Origin: Desulfotignum sp.
GTDB taxonomy: Bacteria > Desulfobacterota > Desulfobacteria > Desulfobacterales > Desulfobacteraceae
Length of the DNA stretch: 39,961 nucleotides
Direction: 5' to 3'
Assembly: GCA_021737695.1 (NCBI GenBank)
Contig: JAIPDL010000029.1
Location: forward strand, 1-39,961
Part shown: positions 1 to 8,803 of the stretch, piece by piece
How the letters are laid out: every line of letters starts with the position of its first letter
Numbering within the stretch: the first letter of the stretch is position 1
Notes under the pieces: generated by a model
The model's database searches: none
What the model was told of the DNA's origin: nothing
The model's input: only the letters and a program-made list of their open reading frames with translations
Translations under genes and position numbers: made by a program

Positions 1-1813
1 CCAGGGTGACCGGATCCACCGGGGTTGCGGCAACCGGTCCCAGAAGCGGGGTTCTGGAAACGGCAAACGGTACGACTCCCAGGACCAGGGTGACGCTGAT
101 GAACACAAACAGATAGCGCTGCAATGACCCGTTTTCCAGAAACCGGATAGCACGGTTTCCAGCCTGAACCACCCTGGAAACAAGGGATTCAAACAGGGTT
201 TTGCCGTCCAGATACCGGGTGCACCATTGATGGGCATCAAACAACCGGTGCCGCTGCCAGTAACAGATCCCGCCGCCGGCCATGGCAATCAGGCTCAATC
301 CCAAAGCCAGGTTGAATCCATGCCAGACAGCCAGGTGATACACCGGCATATCCGGACCCAGGATGGATTCTGCCGCGGCATTGACCAGCGGCCCGGCAAA
401 AAAAGCGGGAAACACCCCGACCAGAACGCAGATTCCCATGAGAAATCCCGGAGAAACCATCATGCCTGCAGGCGGCTCATGAGGAGATTTGGGCAGATCC
501 ACGGCACCAGGCCCCCCAAAAACCCCGATCAGCATGCGGACGGCATAGGCCACGGCAAACACGGCCGCCAGGGTGGCACCCACAGGCAAAATCCAGGACC
601 ATGCTCCCGGCAGCCCGGGTACGAGGGTTTCCGCCAGAAACATTTCTTTGCTCAAAAATCCGTTAAACAACGGGATTCCGGCCATGGCGCCGCATCCGGC
701 GGCGGTCAGGGCCGCGGTCACCGGCATTTGTTTTCTGAGTCCGGACAAGTGCCGGATATCCCGGGTGCCGGTTTCATGATCGATGATCCCGGCCAGCATG
801 AACAGGCCGGCCTTGAATGCGGCATGGTTGAAAATATGAAACACGGTGGCAAATATCGCCAAAGGGGTGCCAAGGCCCAGAAGCACCACGATCAGGCCCA
901 GGTGACTCACCGTGGAATAGGCCAGAAGCCCTTTGAGATCATCTTTGAACAGCGCCATATACGCGGCAAACATCAATGTGATCAGGCCCGTGGCGGTAAC
1001 GATTTGAAACCACAGCAGGGTGCCGGACAATACCGGGGCCAGCAATGCCAGCAGAAATACCCCGGCTTTGACCATGGTGGCGGAATGCAGAAAGGCGCTC
1101 ACCGGTGTGGGCGCGGCCATGGCATGGGGCAGCCAGAACTGGAAGGGAAACTGGGCCGACTTGGTGAACGCACCCACCAGAATCAGAATCAGGGTGATGG
1201 GATACAGGGGATGGGCCTGAATGATTTGTTTGGCCGCCAGAATGTCTGTGAGCTCAAAACTGCCCACCATATGTCCCAGCAAAAGGAACCCGGCCAGCAT
1301 GGCAAACCCGCCCCCGCCGGTGATCACCAGGGCCATGAACGCCCCCTGGCGGGCATCGGCCCGGTGGCGCCAGAAACCGATGAGCAGAAACGAGCTGATG
1401 CTGGTCAATTCCCAGAACACCATCAGCAGAAGCAGATTTTCCGACAGCACGATGCCCAGCATGGAGCCCATGAAAAAAAGCAGGTAGGTGTAGAACCGTC
1501 CCATGGGGTCTTCTTTGGCAATGTAATAGCGTGCGTACAGGATGATGAGCAATCCGATGCCCAGTACCAGCAGAGCGAACAAAAACCCGAATCCACTGAC
1601 CCGGAAGGCAAAGGTAAATCCTAAGGCAGGAATCCAGTCCCGGGTGTAAACAGGCATGTCGCCCGTGAATACAAATGGGATCTGGAGCAGAAGCAGTATC
1701 AGGGAGATGCCTGCGATAAGGCCGGCGGAAGCGGCGTTGAGATGACGGTGTTGAAACAAACAGGGGATAAATGCGCCTAATAAGGGGAGCAGCGGAATCA
1801 GTGCAAGGGTCAT
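1..1813 (-). CDS. MrpA/MnhA-type Na+/H+ antiporter subunit (partial, runs off the left edge)
   Basis: I translated the minus strand from the ATG at 1813 to base 2 without a stop (about 604 residues). It starts MTLALIPLLPLLGAFIP and is made almost wholly of hydrophobic helices. It carries the hallmarks of the proton-pumping Proton_antipo_M family: a helix with VFWELTS (conserved Glu) and the segment around AFTKSAQFPFQFWLPHAM (conserved Lys), followed by AGIPLFNGFLSKEMF. That last motif and the RDIRHLSGLRK segment fit MrpA better than NuoL. In Mrp complexes this is the large membrane subunit for cation/proton exchange. The ATG overlaps the TGA of the upstream cyclase gene (ATGA), so translation is probably coupled. 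The C-terminus and any further mrp genes lie outside the window. NuoL or HyfB remain alternatives. Confidence 0.85.
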   Translation of the reverse strand, partial: MTLALIPLLPLLGAFIPCLFQHRHLNAASAGLIAGISLILLLLQIPFVFTGDMPVYTRDWIPALGFTFAFRVSGFGFLFALLVLGIGLLIILYARYYIAKEDPMGRFYTYLLFFMGSMLGIVLSENLLLLMVFWELTSISSFLLIGFWRHRADARQGAFMALVITGGGGFAMLAGFLLLGHMVGSFELTDILAAKQIIQAHPLYPITLILILVGAFTKSAQFPFQFWLPHAMAAPTPVSAFLHSATMVKAGVFLLALLAPVLSGTLLWFQIVTATGLITLMFAAYMALFKDDLKGLLAYSTVSHLGLIVVLLGLGTPLAIFATVFHIFNHAAFKAGLFMLAGIIDHETGTRDIRHLSGLRKQMPVTAALTAAGCGAMAGIPLFNGFLSKEMFLAETLVPGLPGAWSWILPVGATLAAVFAVAYAVRMLIGVFGGPGAVDLPKSPHEPPAGMMVSPGFLMGICVLVGVFPAFFAGPLVNAAAESILGPDMPVYHLAVWHGFNLALGLSLIAMAGGGICYWQRHRLFDAHQWCTRYLDGKTLFESLVSRVVQAGNRAIRFLENGSLQRYLFVFISVTLVLGVVPFAVSRTPLLGPVAATPVDPVTL

Positions 1814-4431
1814 GGTGAATGATCGTGCTCCGGTCGGGTTTGGGAAAGCAGTTCAAATACCTTGAGTCCTTCGACCTTGGTATTTTTTTCGGGGATTTTT
1901 ATTTCATTGACTTTGACGGGGTGACGCAAAGACTTGATGGTTTTTTCACTGATCAAAATGGAATCCGGCAAATGCCTTGTCAGATCCTGTATATTGAACA
2001 CGGAGTTGACGGCGTCGCCGATGACGGTATAATCCATTTTTTTGTCAAATCCGATATTTCCCACCACCACTTCTCCGGTGTGAATACTGATGCCGATATG
2101 GACAGAAAGGTCCATTTTTTCTTTGAGATCGGCATTGAGACCGGTTAATGCCTGCTTCATTTCAATGGCAGCGGTAACCGCGTTGTCCGCGTCGGAAATA
2201 GTGGACAACGGTGCACCGAAAAGGGCCAGAAATCCATCCCCCAGATATTTGTCCACAATTCCCTGATGGGTAAAAACGATTTCCCCCATGGTGGAAAAAA
2301 ATGAATTCAATGCAGACACGGTTTTCTGGGGTCCGATAGTGGCCGCCATTCGGGAAAAATTTCTCAAATCCACATTGAGCAGGGTCACGGTTTTGAACTC
2401 TTCCATCAATGACTGGGATTGCACATCTCCATGAACGATCTTGTCCACAATGGCCTTGGGCACGAATTTTTGAAAAATCTGCCGGATGGCCCTTTCCTGA
2501 TCGGCAATGGACAGGGTTTCCTTGTAAAGACGGGAGTTTTCAATGGCAATGGACACGGAAGAGGCGATGGATTGAAGCAGCTGCTGGTCTTCGGCCACAA
2601 AATGACTGTTTGTTTTGTTGAGTACCTCGATGACCCCGATGACCCGGCCCTGGGATATCATGGGCACGCACAACACCGACCGGGTGACAAAACCGCTGGC
2701 TTGGGCAATGGCGGAAAAAAACAGCTTGGAATCTTGAACATGGTTGTCGATGATACTGTCCCCTTTGGCAGCCACCTGCCCGGCAATGCTCTGGCCCAGT
2801 TGAATGGAAAAATCGGTCAGTTTTTCCATGTCCACGTTGAACGCGGTTTTCAATTTCAGGACATTGTCTTCAATCAGCAGTAAAGATCCTGCTTCCACCT
2901 GCATGGCCACACGAATCATGTCCATGGTATAAAAAAGCACCTGTTCAATATCAAACGTGGACGAGGCAAGAACACTGCCGATCTGTTTGATGGTGGACAG
3001 TTCACTGGCCCGCTGCTGCGCGGATTTGGATAGGCTGCTTTTTTCCATGGCCAGGGCAAATAAATTGGTGACCAGATGGGTCTGATTCTGATAATTCAGC
3101 GCGTCGGTTTTGTTTTCATGAATAAAGACAAAACATCCGGTCATATTTCCGGAATTGATCAAAGGATGGATCACAGCGGCATTCCCGCCATGAGACAATA
3201 ACAGTGCTTGTTCCAGCGGCGTGTCCATGGTCATGGCAGACAGATCCTCCAGCATGGTGGTATCCACCTGGATGAACATGGATTCCAACAGGGTCCCTTT
3301 GTATGAAAAACGGTCTCCCCGCTTAAGCAGGTTGTTGTTTTTGGAATGAAAATCGATCACCTGAACCTGGTCCGGCATGTCTGGATCCTTTAGCAAAAGT
3401 ACGGTACCGCATAGGGGAATCATGCGAATGGTGTCTTTTAACAGGCTCTGATAGAGTTCAATATCCTTCATGCTGGAGTTGGTGGTGGAAATCAGCCTGG
3501 ACAGGTGTTTTTCTTTCTGATCCGCTTTTTCCAGGTCTTTAAGCAGTCGGAGATTTTCATAAGTGAACGCTGCATTGGAGACCAGAGGAATCAAGGCTTC
3601 CACATCTTCAAGGGTAAAAATATCCGCGGTTTTTTTCCGGGAGATGGTCAATACGCCGATGATATCCCGAATGGTTTTAATGGGCAGGCACACAAAGGAT
3701 TTGGACGCGTACTGCCCTTTGTTGATTCGTCCTAAACGGGAGTCTTTTTCAATATCTTCCACCACAAACGGGGCCTTGTTGATGACCGCGTATTTGGCCA
3801 CGCTGGTGTGAAAGTCCACGGTATCGCCGATGTTCAATTTGTCTTCCTGGCCGATGCGGGCCTTGATGACGAAGTGTTTTTCCGGCAGGTTTTTTAAAAT
3901 CAGAACAGAGCCGATATCTGCATGGGTGATTTTCAATCCCCGTTCAAGGGTGATGTACAGCAGTTCTTCCGGATCAAAGGTGACATAGCATAAATCAGAC
4001 AGTTCTTTGAGAATGCCGATGTCGGACACTTTTCTTTCCAGCTGGGAAAACGTGGTTTGCAGCCTTTTTTCAAACAAATCGATACTTTTGGAAATATTGG
4101 CCACTTCATCGGTTCCCTTGCGGATACCGTTGCTTGTGAAATCTTTTTCAAGGGACTGGGTGAGATGGTTCGATAATCTGGATATTTTTTCAAATAACAC
4201 CCGCAGGGTGACAAATCCGGATAGAGAGCAGATCAGAAACGCCCCAAAGAAAAGGGGCACATACTGATCACTCAAAAGGTCATAGGAGATTAAAAAATAC
4301 AGGAGTCCAAAGGTGGGGATCAGAAAAAAGAAACCAAATACAATGTTGAGTCGCTGGTAAAGCGATTTTTCTCCGGACGATAACCTGGGAAGGATCATCT
4401 TTTTGATCTGATCGAAAATTGTCATCGACAT
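1810..4431 (-). CDS. Membrane GAF-domain class III adenylate/guanylate cyclase
   Basis: Signalling enzyme predicted to make cAMP (or cGMP). From the ATG at 4431 it has 873 residues: two membrane helices at about 25-75 (LNIVFGFFFLIPTFGLLYFL, then VPLFFGAFLICSLSGFVTL), a short linker, about three GAF-type modules through residue 640, and a class III cyclase domain from about 676. Visible catalytic features are NVDLRNFS (metal Asp about 688) and VDKYLGDGFLALFG (metal Asp about 732, purine-contacting Lys about 728). The later MDYTVIGDAVN carries a Thr at the second purine position, as in cyanobacterial adenylate cyclases. The frame continues upstream to a TTG at 4554, but that codon sits a few bases from the predicted transcript start, so I chose ATG 4431 (or 4425). 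It overlaps the MrpA-like gene by ATGA. The ligand of the GAF domains is unknown. Confidence 0.85.
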   Translation of the reverse strand: MSMTIFDQIKKMILPRLSSGEKSLYQRLNIVFGFFFLIPTFGLLYFLISYDLLSDQYVPLFFGAFLICSLSGFVTLRVLFEKISRLSNHLTQSLEKDFTSNGIRKGTDEVANISKSIDLFEKRLQTTFSQLERKVSDIGILKELSDLCYVTFDPEELLYITLERGLKITHADIGSVLILKNLPEKHFVIKARIGQEDKLNIGDTVDFHTSVAKYAVINKAPFVVEDIEKDSRLGRINKGQYASKSFVCLPIKTIRDIIGVLTISRKKTADIFTLEDVEALIPLVSNAAFTYENLRLLKDLEKADQKEKHLSRLISTTNSSMKDIELYQSLLKDTIRMIPLCGTVLLLKDPDMPDQVQVIDFHSKNNNLLKRGDRFSYKGTLLESMFIQVDTTMLEDLSAMTMDTPLEQALLLSHGGNAAVIHPLINSGNMTGCFVFIHENKTDALNYQNQTHLVTNLFALAMEKSSLSKSAQQRASELSTIKQIGSVLASSTFDIEQVLFYTMDMIRVAMQVEAGSLLLIEDNVLKLKTAFNVDMEKLTDFSIQLGQSIAGQVAAKGDSIIDNHVQDSKLFFSAIAQASGFVTRSVLCVPMISQGRVIGVIEVLNKTNSHFVAEDQQLLQSIASSVSIAIENSRLYKETLSIADQERAIRQIFQKFVPKAIVDKIVHGDVQSQSLMEEFKTVTLLNVDLRNFSRMAATIGPQKTVSALNSFFSTMGEIVFTHQGIVDKYLGDGFLALFGAPLSTISDADNAVTAAIEMKQALTGLNADLKEKMDLSVHIGISIHTGEVVVGNIGFDKKMDYTVIGDAVNSVFNIQDLTRHLPDSILISEKTIKSLRHPVKVNEIKIPEKNTKVEGLKVFELLSQTRPEHDHSP

Positions 4432-4480
4432 GTCTGGCTGCCTGAAATAAGGGGCATAACTGGTTTCTCCAAGGCATCTT

Positions 4481-4558
4481 GCCGGTAACCCTACATGACC
4501 GGCAGACAGCCTATGAGCTGAACGTCGATCCTGAGAATTTTTGATATTTGCCAACGCT
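4481..4558 (-). ncRNA. Structured leader RNA, GEMM (cyclic dinucleotide)-riboswitch-like candidate
   Basis: The leader starts almost at the predicted transcript start. In order on the minus strand it holds GGCAAA, a spacer of about 20 bases, GACG then AGC, GGCT, and GCCGGT...GGGTTACCGGC, which forms a 6-bp stem. This is the order of the conserved blocks of GEMM-I (c-di-GMP/cGAMP) aptamers as I remember them. However, the GACGCAAAGC block is imperfect here, and I see no clear GNRA-loop hairpin between the first two blocks. It may be a variant aptamer or an unrelated structured leader. Confidence 0.3.
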
Positions 4559-4563
4559 TGTCA

Positions 4564-4592
4564 TCTATAAAAGAAACAGATGGATTAGTCAA
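4564..4592 (-). promoter_or_regulatory. Sigma70-type promoter of the cyclase/MrpA-like operon
   Basis: Read on the minus strand: TTGACT, a 17-base spacer, then TATAGA. The predicted transcript starts near 4557-4559. This leaves a leader of about 125 bases before the ATG at 4431 and argues against use of the TTG at 4554. Confidence 0.55.
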
Positions 4593-4616
4593 CATCAAAG
4601 CATCAAAATCAAAGAA

Positions 4617-5462
4617 TCAATGGAAAATGAGATCTGCATAGGCGGCCTGAAGTGCTTTGGCTCTCGGGCCGGGTTTGCCGTTTCCCACGGGCCGGCCGTT
4701 GAGCGTCACAATGGGGGTGATTTCCGTGGTGGTTCCGGTTATCATCAGTTCTGATGCCAGATGGATCCGGTTTTCATATATGGGGGATTCTGACGTCAGG
4801 ATGCCTGATTTTTGGCAAATTTCCAGCACGGTGTCTCTGGTAATGCCTCCCAGGATATAATTGGACAGAGGCGCCGTGGTTACAATGTTGTCAAACACGG
4901 CCATGAAATTGGAGTGGGTCCCTTCCATCAATACCCCGTCCCGGACAAAAATGGCCTCAGCAGCCCCGTTTTCAGCAGCCTGCTGGTTGGCCAGCACATT
5001 GGCCGTTAACCCCGTGGTTTTCATGTCACACCGGGACCACCGGATATCAGGCACGGTGATGGTATGAATACCCGTATGTCTTGACCGTTCCCTGGCGCTC
5101 GGATCAAATGGGGATACACACACATATAGCGTGGGCTCCGGGTCCGGGACCGGAAACGGATGATTGCGCGGGGCACATCCCCGGGTCACATGGATGTAGA
5201 CCAGGGCATCCTGGGATTCAAGGTGATTTTGAGAAATAAGATCCCGGACCACGGGGATCAGAAAAGAAAAATCCTGACGGGGAAGCGCCAGATGTCTTGC
5301 CCCGTAATTCAGGCGACGGATATGGGCCTCCGGCCGGAACAGTCGGCCCGGATAGTATCGGATCACTTCATACAGGCTGTCGCTGAACAAAAACCCCCGG
5401 TCGTCTGCATGGATGCAAATGTCGTCCTTTGGCATGACCCGGCCGTTGAAATATGCTATCAT
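4617..5462 (-). CDS. Class IV PLP aminotransferase (D-amino-acid transaminase-like)
   Basis: A 281-residue fold-type IV PLP enzyme transferring amino groups between amino acids and 2-oxo acids. The Lys in RCDMKTTGLTANVLANQQA matches the PLP-lysine motif of D-alanine/D-amino-acid aminotransferases; RDGVLMEGTHSNFM and ITGTTTEITPI are the usual phosphate-binding and substrate-loop motifs. The N-terminus (MIAYFNGRVMPKDD...) aligns at the family start, and the start codon follows an AAGGTGG ribosome-binding site. It has its own promoter just upstream and is not overlapped by neighbours. IlvE-type branched-chain aminotransferase or aminodeoxychorismate lyase are alternatives, but the RCDMK motif favours the D-amino-acid group. 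Confidence 0.82.
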   Translation of the reverse strand: MIAYFNGRVMPKDDICIHADDRGFLFSDSLYEVIRYYPGRLFRPEAHIRRLNYGARHLALPRQDFSFLIPVVRDLISQNHLESQDALVYIHVTRGCAPRNHPFPVPDPEPTLYVCVSPFDPSARERSRHTGIHTITVPDIRWSRCDMKTTGLTANVLANQQAAENGAAEAIFVRDGVLMEGTHSNFMAVFDNIVTTAPLSNYILGGITRDTVLEICQKSGILTSESPIYENRIHLASELMITGTTTEITPIVTLNGRPVGNGKPGPRAKALQAAYADLIFH

Positions 5463-5491
5463 ATGCCACCTTTTAAATTGAAAAATAGTAT

Positions 5492-5521
5492 CTTATAAAA
5501 CCCGGTGCTGGGTCATGTCAA
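5492..5521 (-). promoter_or_regulatory. Promoter of the class IV aminotransferase gene
   Basis: Minus-strand TTGACA, 18-base spacer, TATAAG, in the gap between thiD and the aminotransferase start. It lies 30 bases upstream of the ATG. Confidence 0.5.
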
Positions 5522-5547
5522 CACAGGAGTTGTTTTTTTGACGCGCA

Positions 5548-6363
5548 TCACGGGTCGGGCCAGAGCGCGTGGAAATGGTGCACCGGACCGTGTCCGTGTC
5601 CGATAAAAAAATCAGCCCCGGCCGTCAGGGCTTCGGTGATATAGGTTTTGGCTTGTGCCACAGCATTTTCCATATCCATGCCCCGGGCCAGACCGGCGCA
5701 TATGGCTGAAGACAGGGTGCATCCCGTGCCGTGGGAATTGGGGGTTGACACCCGTTTTCCGGGCAGCTCACGCAACCGCCCCGTGGTGGCCGAAAACAGC
5801 AGATCATGGCTCTCGGTATCTTCCAGGTGTCCGCCTTTGAGCAGGACATGGGGACATCCTAAGTCTGCCAGGTCCCGGGCCGCTGTGTTCATGTCGGTCC
5901 GGGAGATGACGGGCCGGCCCAGCAGTACCGAGGCCTCTGGCAGGTTCGGGGTGATGATGTCCGCCAGGGGAATCAAGGTCTGCTTCAAAGCGATCACGGC
6001 ATCGTCCTGGAGCAGTTTGTCTCCGCTTTTGGCAACCATGACCGGATCCAGGACCAGGTTGGAGATACCCCATTTTTTAAGGTGTTGGGCCACAACCGTG
6101 ATCACCTCCGGGGAATGGAGCATCCCGATTTTCACGGCATCCGTGCTGAGATCCGAAAGCACCGCATCGATCTGCTGTCCGATGAATTCCGGGGGAACGG
6201 GAAAGATCCCGGTCACTTCCCGGGTGTTCTGGGCCGTGAGGGCTGTGATGACCGACATGCCGAAACACCCCAGGGCTGAAAAGGTTTTCAGGTCCGCCTG
6301 GATCCCGGCCCCGCCCCCGCTGTCGGATCCGGCAATGGTCAGTGCCCGATGATAGGTTTTCAT
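5548..6363 (-). CDS. thiD: Hydroxymethylpyrimidine / phosphomethylpyrimidine kinase ThiD
   Basis: A 271-residue ribokinase-fold enzyme that phosphorylates HMP and HMP-P to HMP-PP, the pyrimidine half of thiamin phosphate. The N-terminal ALTIAGSDSGGGAGIQADLKTF motif is the family signature, and STPNSHGTGCTLSSAI near residue 205 is the anion hole/catalytic Asp-type region (here NSHGTGC). Length is typical of ThiD. It is the last gene of the riboswitch-controlled thi operon, two bases after the thiE stop. Confidence 0.93.
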   Translation of the reverse strand: MKTYHRALTIAGSDSGGGAGIQADLKTFSALGCFGMSVITALTAQNTREVTGIFPVPPEFIGQQIDAVLSDLSTDAVKIGMLHSPEVITVVAQHLKKWGISNLVLDPVMVAKSGDKLLQDDAVIALKQTLIPLADIITPNLPEASVLLGRPVISRTDMNTAARDLADLGCPHVLLKGGHLEDTESHDLLFSATTGRLRELPGKRVSTPNSHGTGCTLSSAICAGLARGMDMENAVAQAKTYITEALTAGADFFIGHGHGPVHHFHALWPDP

Positions 6364-6365
6364 GG

Positions 6366-6998
6366 TCAGGTCTCCTTGTCTGTGGATGAATCAAAACAGT
6401 GTATCAGATTCCGGGCCGCTGTAAAGGGATCTTCGGCCGAGCAGATGGCGGACACCACGGCCCCGGCATCGGCCCCGGCCTGGATGATCTCTTTTGCATT
6501 GGCTGCATTCAATCCGCCGATGGCCACCAGAGAATGCCGGGAATACGCCCGGATCCGGGCCAGGCCGTCCAGACCCCAGGGGGACCGGGTGTCGGTTTTG
6601 GTGGGGGTGGCAAAGACCGGACTGACTCCCAGGTACGCCACATCCAGGTTCTGGGCCGCTGCCACATCCGCCCAGGTTTCCACGGACAACCCGATGATGG
6701 CATCCGGTCCCAGCAACCGCCGGGCCGCATCATACGGCATGTCGCTCTGGCCCAGATGCACCCCGTCGGCCCCGGCAGCCAGGGCGATGTCCACCCGGTC
6801 GTTGATGATCAACGGAATGCCTGCGGATGCCAGAACCGGTTTCAGGGCCAGGGCCTGATTCAGAAATTTTCGGGTGGATGCGGTTTTTTCCCGCAGCTGT
6901 ACACAGGCGACCCCGGCCCGGACCGCATCCGCCACAACGGATGTCAGGGGCCTGCCCAGGCACAGGGTCTGGTCGGTGACAAGATATACGCCGTGCAT
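6366..6998 (-). CDS. thiE: Thiamin-phosphate synthase ThiE
   Basis: A 210-residue TIM barrel that condenses HMP-PP with thiazole phosphate to give thiamin phosphate. Family motifs: CVQLREK, PLIINDRVDIALAAGADGVHLGQSD and YLGVSPVFATPTKTD (pyrophosphate-binding), then VAIGGLN. The open frame extends upstream into thiM, but MHGVYLVTDQ at 6998 is the usual family start, four bases after the thiM stop. It lies between thiM and thiD, which supply its two substrates. Confidence 0.93.
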   Translation of the reverse strand: MHGVYLVTDQTLCLGRPLTSVVADAVRAGVACVQLREKTASTRKFLNQALALKPVLASAGIPLIINDRVDIALAAGADGVHLGQSDMPYDAARRLLGPDAIIGLSVETWADVAAAQNLDVAYLGVSPVFATPTKTDTRSPWGLDGLARIRAYSRHSLVAIGGLNAANAKEIIQAGADAGAVVSAICSAEDPFTAARNLIHCFDSSTDKET

Positions 6999-7002
6999 GG
7001 GA

Positions 7003-7800
7003 TTACGCCTTGAAATGCTGCTGAATATCGGATTCAGACAGCCGGTACAGGGCATCCAGAAACTGCACCTGAAAGCTGCCGGGTCCTGAGGCATCCCGGC
7101 CGGCGATCTCTCCGGCAATCCCCATGACGGCCATGGCATGGGCCGTCGCCTGAACCCAATCCGCATTGACTGCGGCAAATGCCCCGCACAACGCCGAGGC
7201 CGTACACCCCAGGCCCGTGACCCGGGGCATCATGGGGTGACCATTTTTGATTTTTATCACGTCATTGTTTTGGATAATATAATCGGTTTCTCCGGTGATG
7301 CACAAGACACTGCCGTGTTCCCGGCTGAGCGCTTCGGCCGTATCAACGGCCAGATCCGATGCACTGGCACTGTCCACGCCCTTGGTGACGGCATTTTGTC
7401 TGCCTAAAGCCATGATTTCCGACCCATTGCCCCGGATGATGCCGGGGTTGAACTGGTGCATGAGTTTTTTTGCCGTGTCTGTGCGGTAGGGGGTGGCCCC
7501 GGCTCCCACCGGGTCCAGCACCATGGGAACGTGTTTGTCCGATGCGGCTTGTGCCGCCAGGAACATGGCCGCAATCCACGGATCGCTCAACGTGCCGATG
7601 TTGATCACCAGCGCGCCGGCAATGCCGGTCATGTCTGCCACTTCCTGCTCGGCATGGGCCATCACCGGGGAAGCGCCCAATGCCAGCAACGCATTGGCCG
7701 TGTTGTTCATGACCACAAAATTGGTGATGTTGTGCACCAGCGGAGAGGTCTTTCGAATGGCTTGTACATCGGTAAATATGGTTTTCGGGGTGATGGTCAT
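7003..7800 (-). CDS. thiM: Hydroxyethylthiazole kinase ThiM
   Basis: A 265-residue kinase that phosphorylates salvaged 4-methyl-5-(2-hydroxyethyl)thiazole. Family motifs: SPLVHNITNFVVMNNTANALLALGASPVMAHA near the start, VLDPVGAGATPYRT, IRGNGSEI, and the catalytic region RVTGLGCTASALCGAF (Cys in place as in ThiM). Because no thiazole synthase (thiG) or HMP-P synthase (thiC) is visible here, this operon looks like a salvage unit rather than a de novo one. RBS AGGAGG lies just upstream. Confidence 0.93.
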   Translation of the reverse strand: MTITPKTIFTDVQAIRKTSPLVHNITNFVVMNNTANALLALGASPVMAHAEQEVADMTGIAGALVINIGTLSDPWIAAMFLAAQAASDKHVPMVLDPVGAGATPYRTDTAKKLMHQFNPGIIRGNGSEIMALGRQNAVTKGVDSASASDLAVDTAEALSREHGSVLCITGETDYIIQNNDVIKIKNGHPMMPRVTGLGCTASALCGAFAAVNADWVQATAHAMAVMGIAGEIAGRDASGPGSFQVQFLDALYRLSESDIQQHFKA

Positions 7801-7816
7801 ATTTCCTCCTTTTATT

Positions 7817-8788
7817 TTATTGCCAGGTGTGAATCAAACGGGCAGCATCCACCTGGTTCTGAATAAGCCCGTGGGTCCGGGCGAAATCGGCAAACGCCTG
7901 CCATTTGTCCGGATCATGACCCAGGGTGGTTGCAAAATAGGGCCGGGTCAACGCAAAGGCGTCGGTTTCCATTTTTTTGTCTGCCTGGGGCACAGCATCC
8001 AGATACAGGGCCAAAGATTTTTCCGGATATGCCGCCACATGCGCAAATGCCTGTTCCATGGCCAGAACAAATCCTTTGATGGCATCCTGTTTTTCCTCCA
8101 GTATGGCAGGACTGCAAACAAAGATCAGTTCTTCATAATCCGGGATACCCCATTTTTCCAGCTCGAAAAATGCGGCTTTGTAGCCGTGCTGTGCCATACC
8201 CACGGTTTCATAGGTCTTGAACGGCCCCATGACCGCATCCACCTGGCCGGATACCAGGGCCGGCAGAATGGTGAATCCCACATTCACCGGGGTGTAGTCG
8301 TCAATCCGGTTGATGGATGCAAAGGCACCCAGCAGCACATCCATGAGCCCGGGCACGGTATATCCGATTTTTTTGCCGGACAGATCCCGGGGGTGGTCAA
8401 TGCCTTTGTCCGCCAGAAACAGCAAGGTGGTCAACGGATGCCGGACCAGAGGCGCCACCACTTTCAGGGCCAGACCCTGGTCTGCGGCAATAATGGTCTG
8501 GGGCTGGTAGGATACGGCCAGGTCCACATTGCCCGTGGCAGCCAGTTTCAGGGCATCTGCGGTTTCTGACGGGGAAATGATCTTTACGGCAATGCCCTGG
8601 GCTTTGAAATACCCTTTTTCTTGCGCCACATAAATGGGTAGATGATCCACATTGGGAAACCAGTCCAGCATCAGGTGCAACGTTTGTTTTGCAGGGGACG
8701 GGGAGGCGGCTTGATCCGCATATAAATGCGGCACCGCCACCAGGATAAAAGACAGACAGATAAAATGGATAAAAAATGATTTCATCAT
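7817..8788 (-). CDS. ThiY/NMT1-family periplasmic binding protein for a thiamin precursor
   Basis: A 323-residue secreted solute-binding protein. Residues 1-24 (MMKSFFIHFICLSFILVAVPHLYA) form a signal peptide. The mature part starts with the NMT1/THI5-like motif LMLDWFPNVDHLPIYVAQEKGYFKAQG and then VKIISPSETADALKLAATGNVDLAVSYQP. Homologues (ThiY) bind formylaminopyrimidine or HMP and hand it to the ThiXZ importer. It follows the permease and ATPase in the same operon and precedes thiM, which supports a precursor-uptake role. The exact ligand (HMP, FAMP or thiamin) cannot be read from sequence. Confidence 0.82.
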   Translation of the reverse strand: MMKSFFIHFICLSFILVAVPHLYADQAASPSPAKQTLHLMLDWFPNVDHLPIYVAQEKGYFKAQGIAVKIISPSETADALKLAATGNVDLAVSYQPQTIIAADQGLALKVVAPLVRHPLTTLLFLADKGIDHPRDLSGKKIGYTVPGLMDVLLGAFASINRIDDYTPVNVGFTILPALVSGQVDAVMGPFKTYETVGMAQHGYKAAFFELEKWGIPDYEELIFVCSPAILEEKQDAIKGFVLAMEQAFAHVAAYPEKSLALYLDAVPQADKKMETDAFALTRPYFATTLGHDPDKWQAFADFARTHGLIQNQVDAARLIHTWQ

Positions 8789-8803
8789 GTTATTTCCTTT
8801 TTT

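Noticed and set aside
227-1624. Long plus-strand open frame (465 codons)
   Set aside because: It is the antisense shadow of the MrpA-type gene: it is rich in Gln, His, Gly and Arg with no helix or domain, while the minus strand gives a clean family match over its whole length.
4432-4554. N-terminal extension of the cyclase to TTG 4554
   Set aside because: The extra residues have no RBS, lie a few bases from the predicted transcript start and cover the structured leader.
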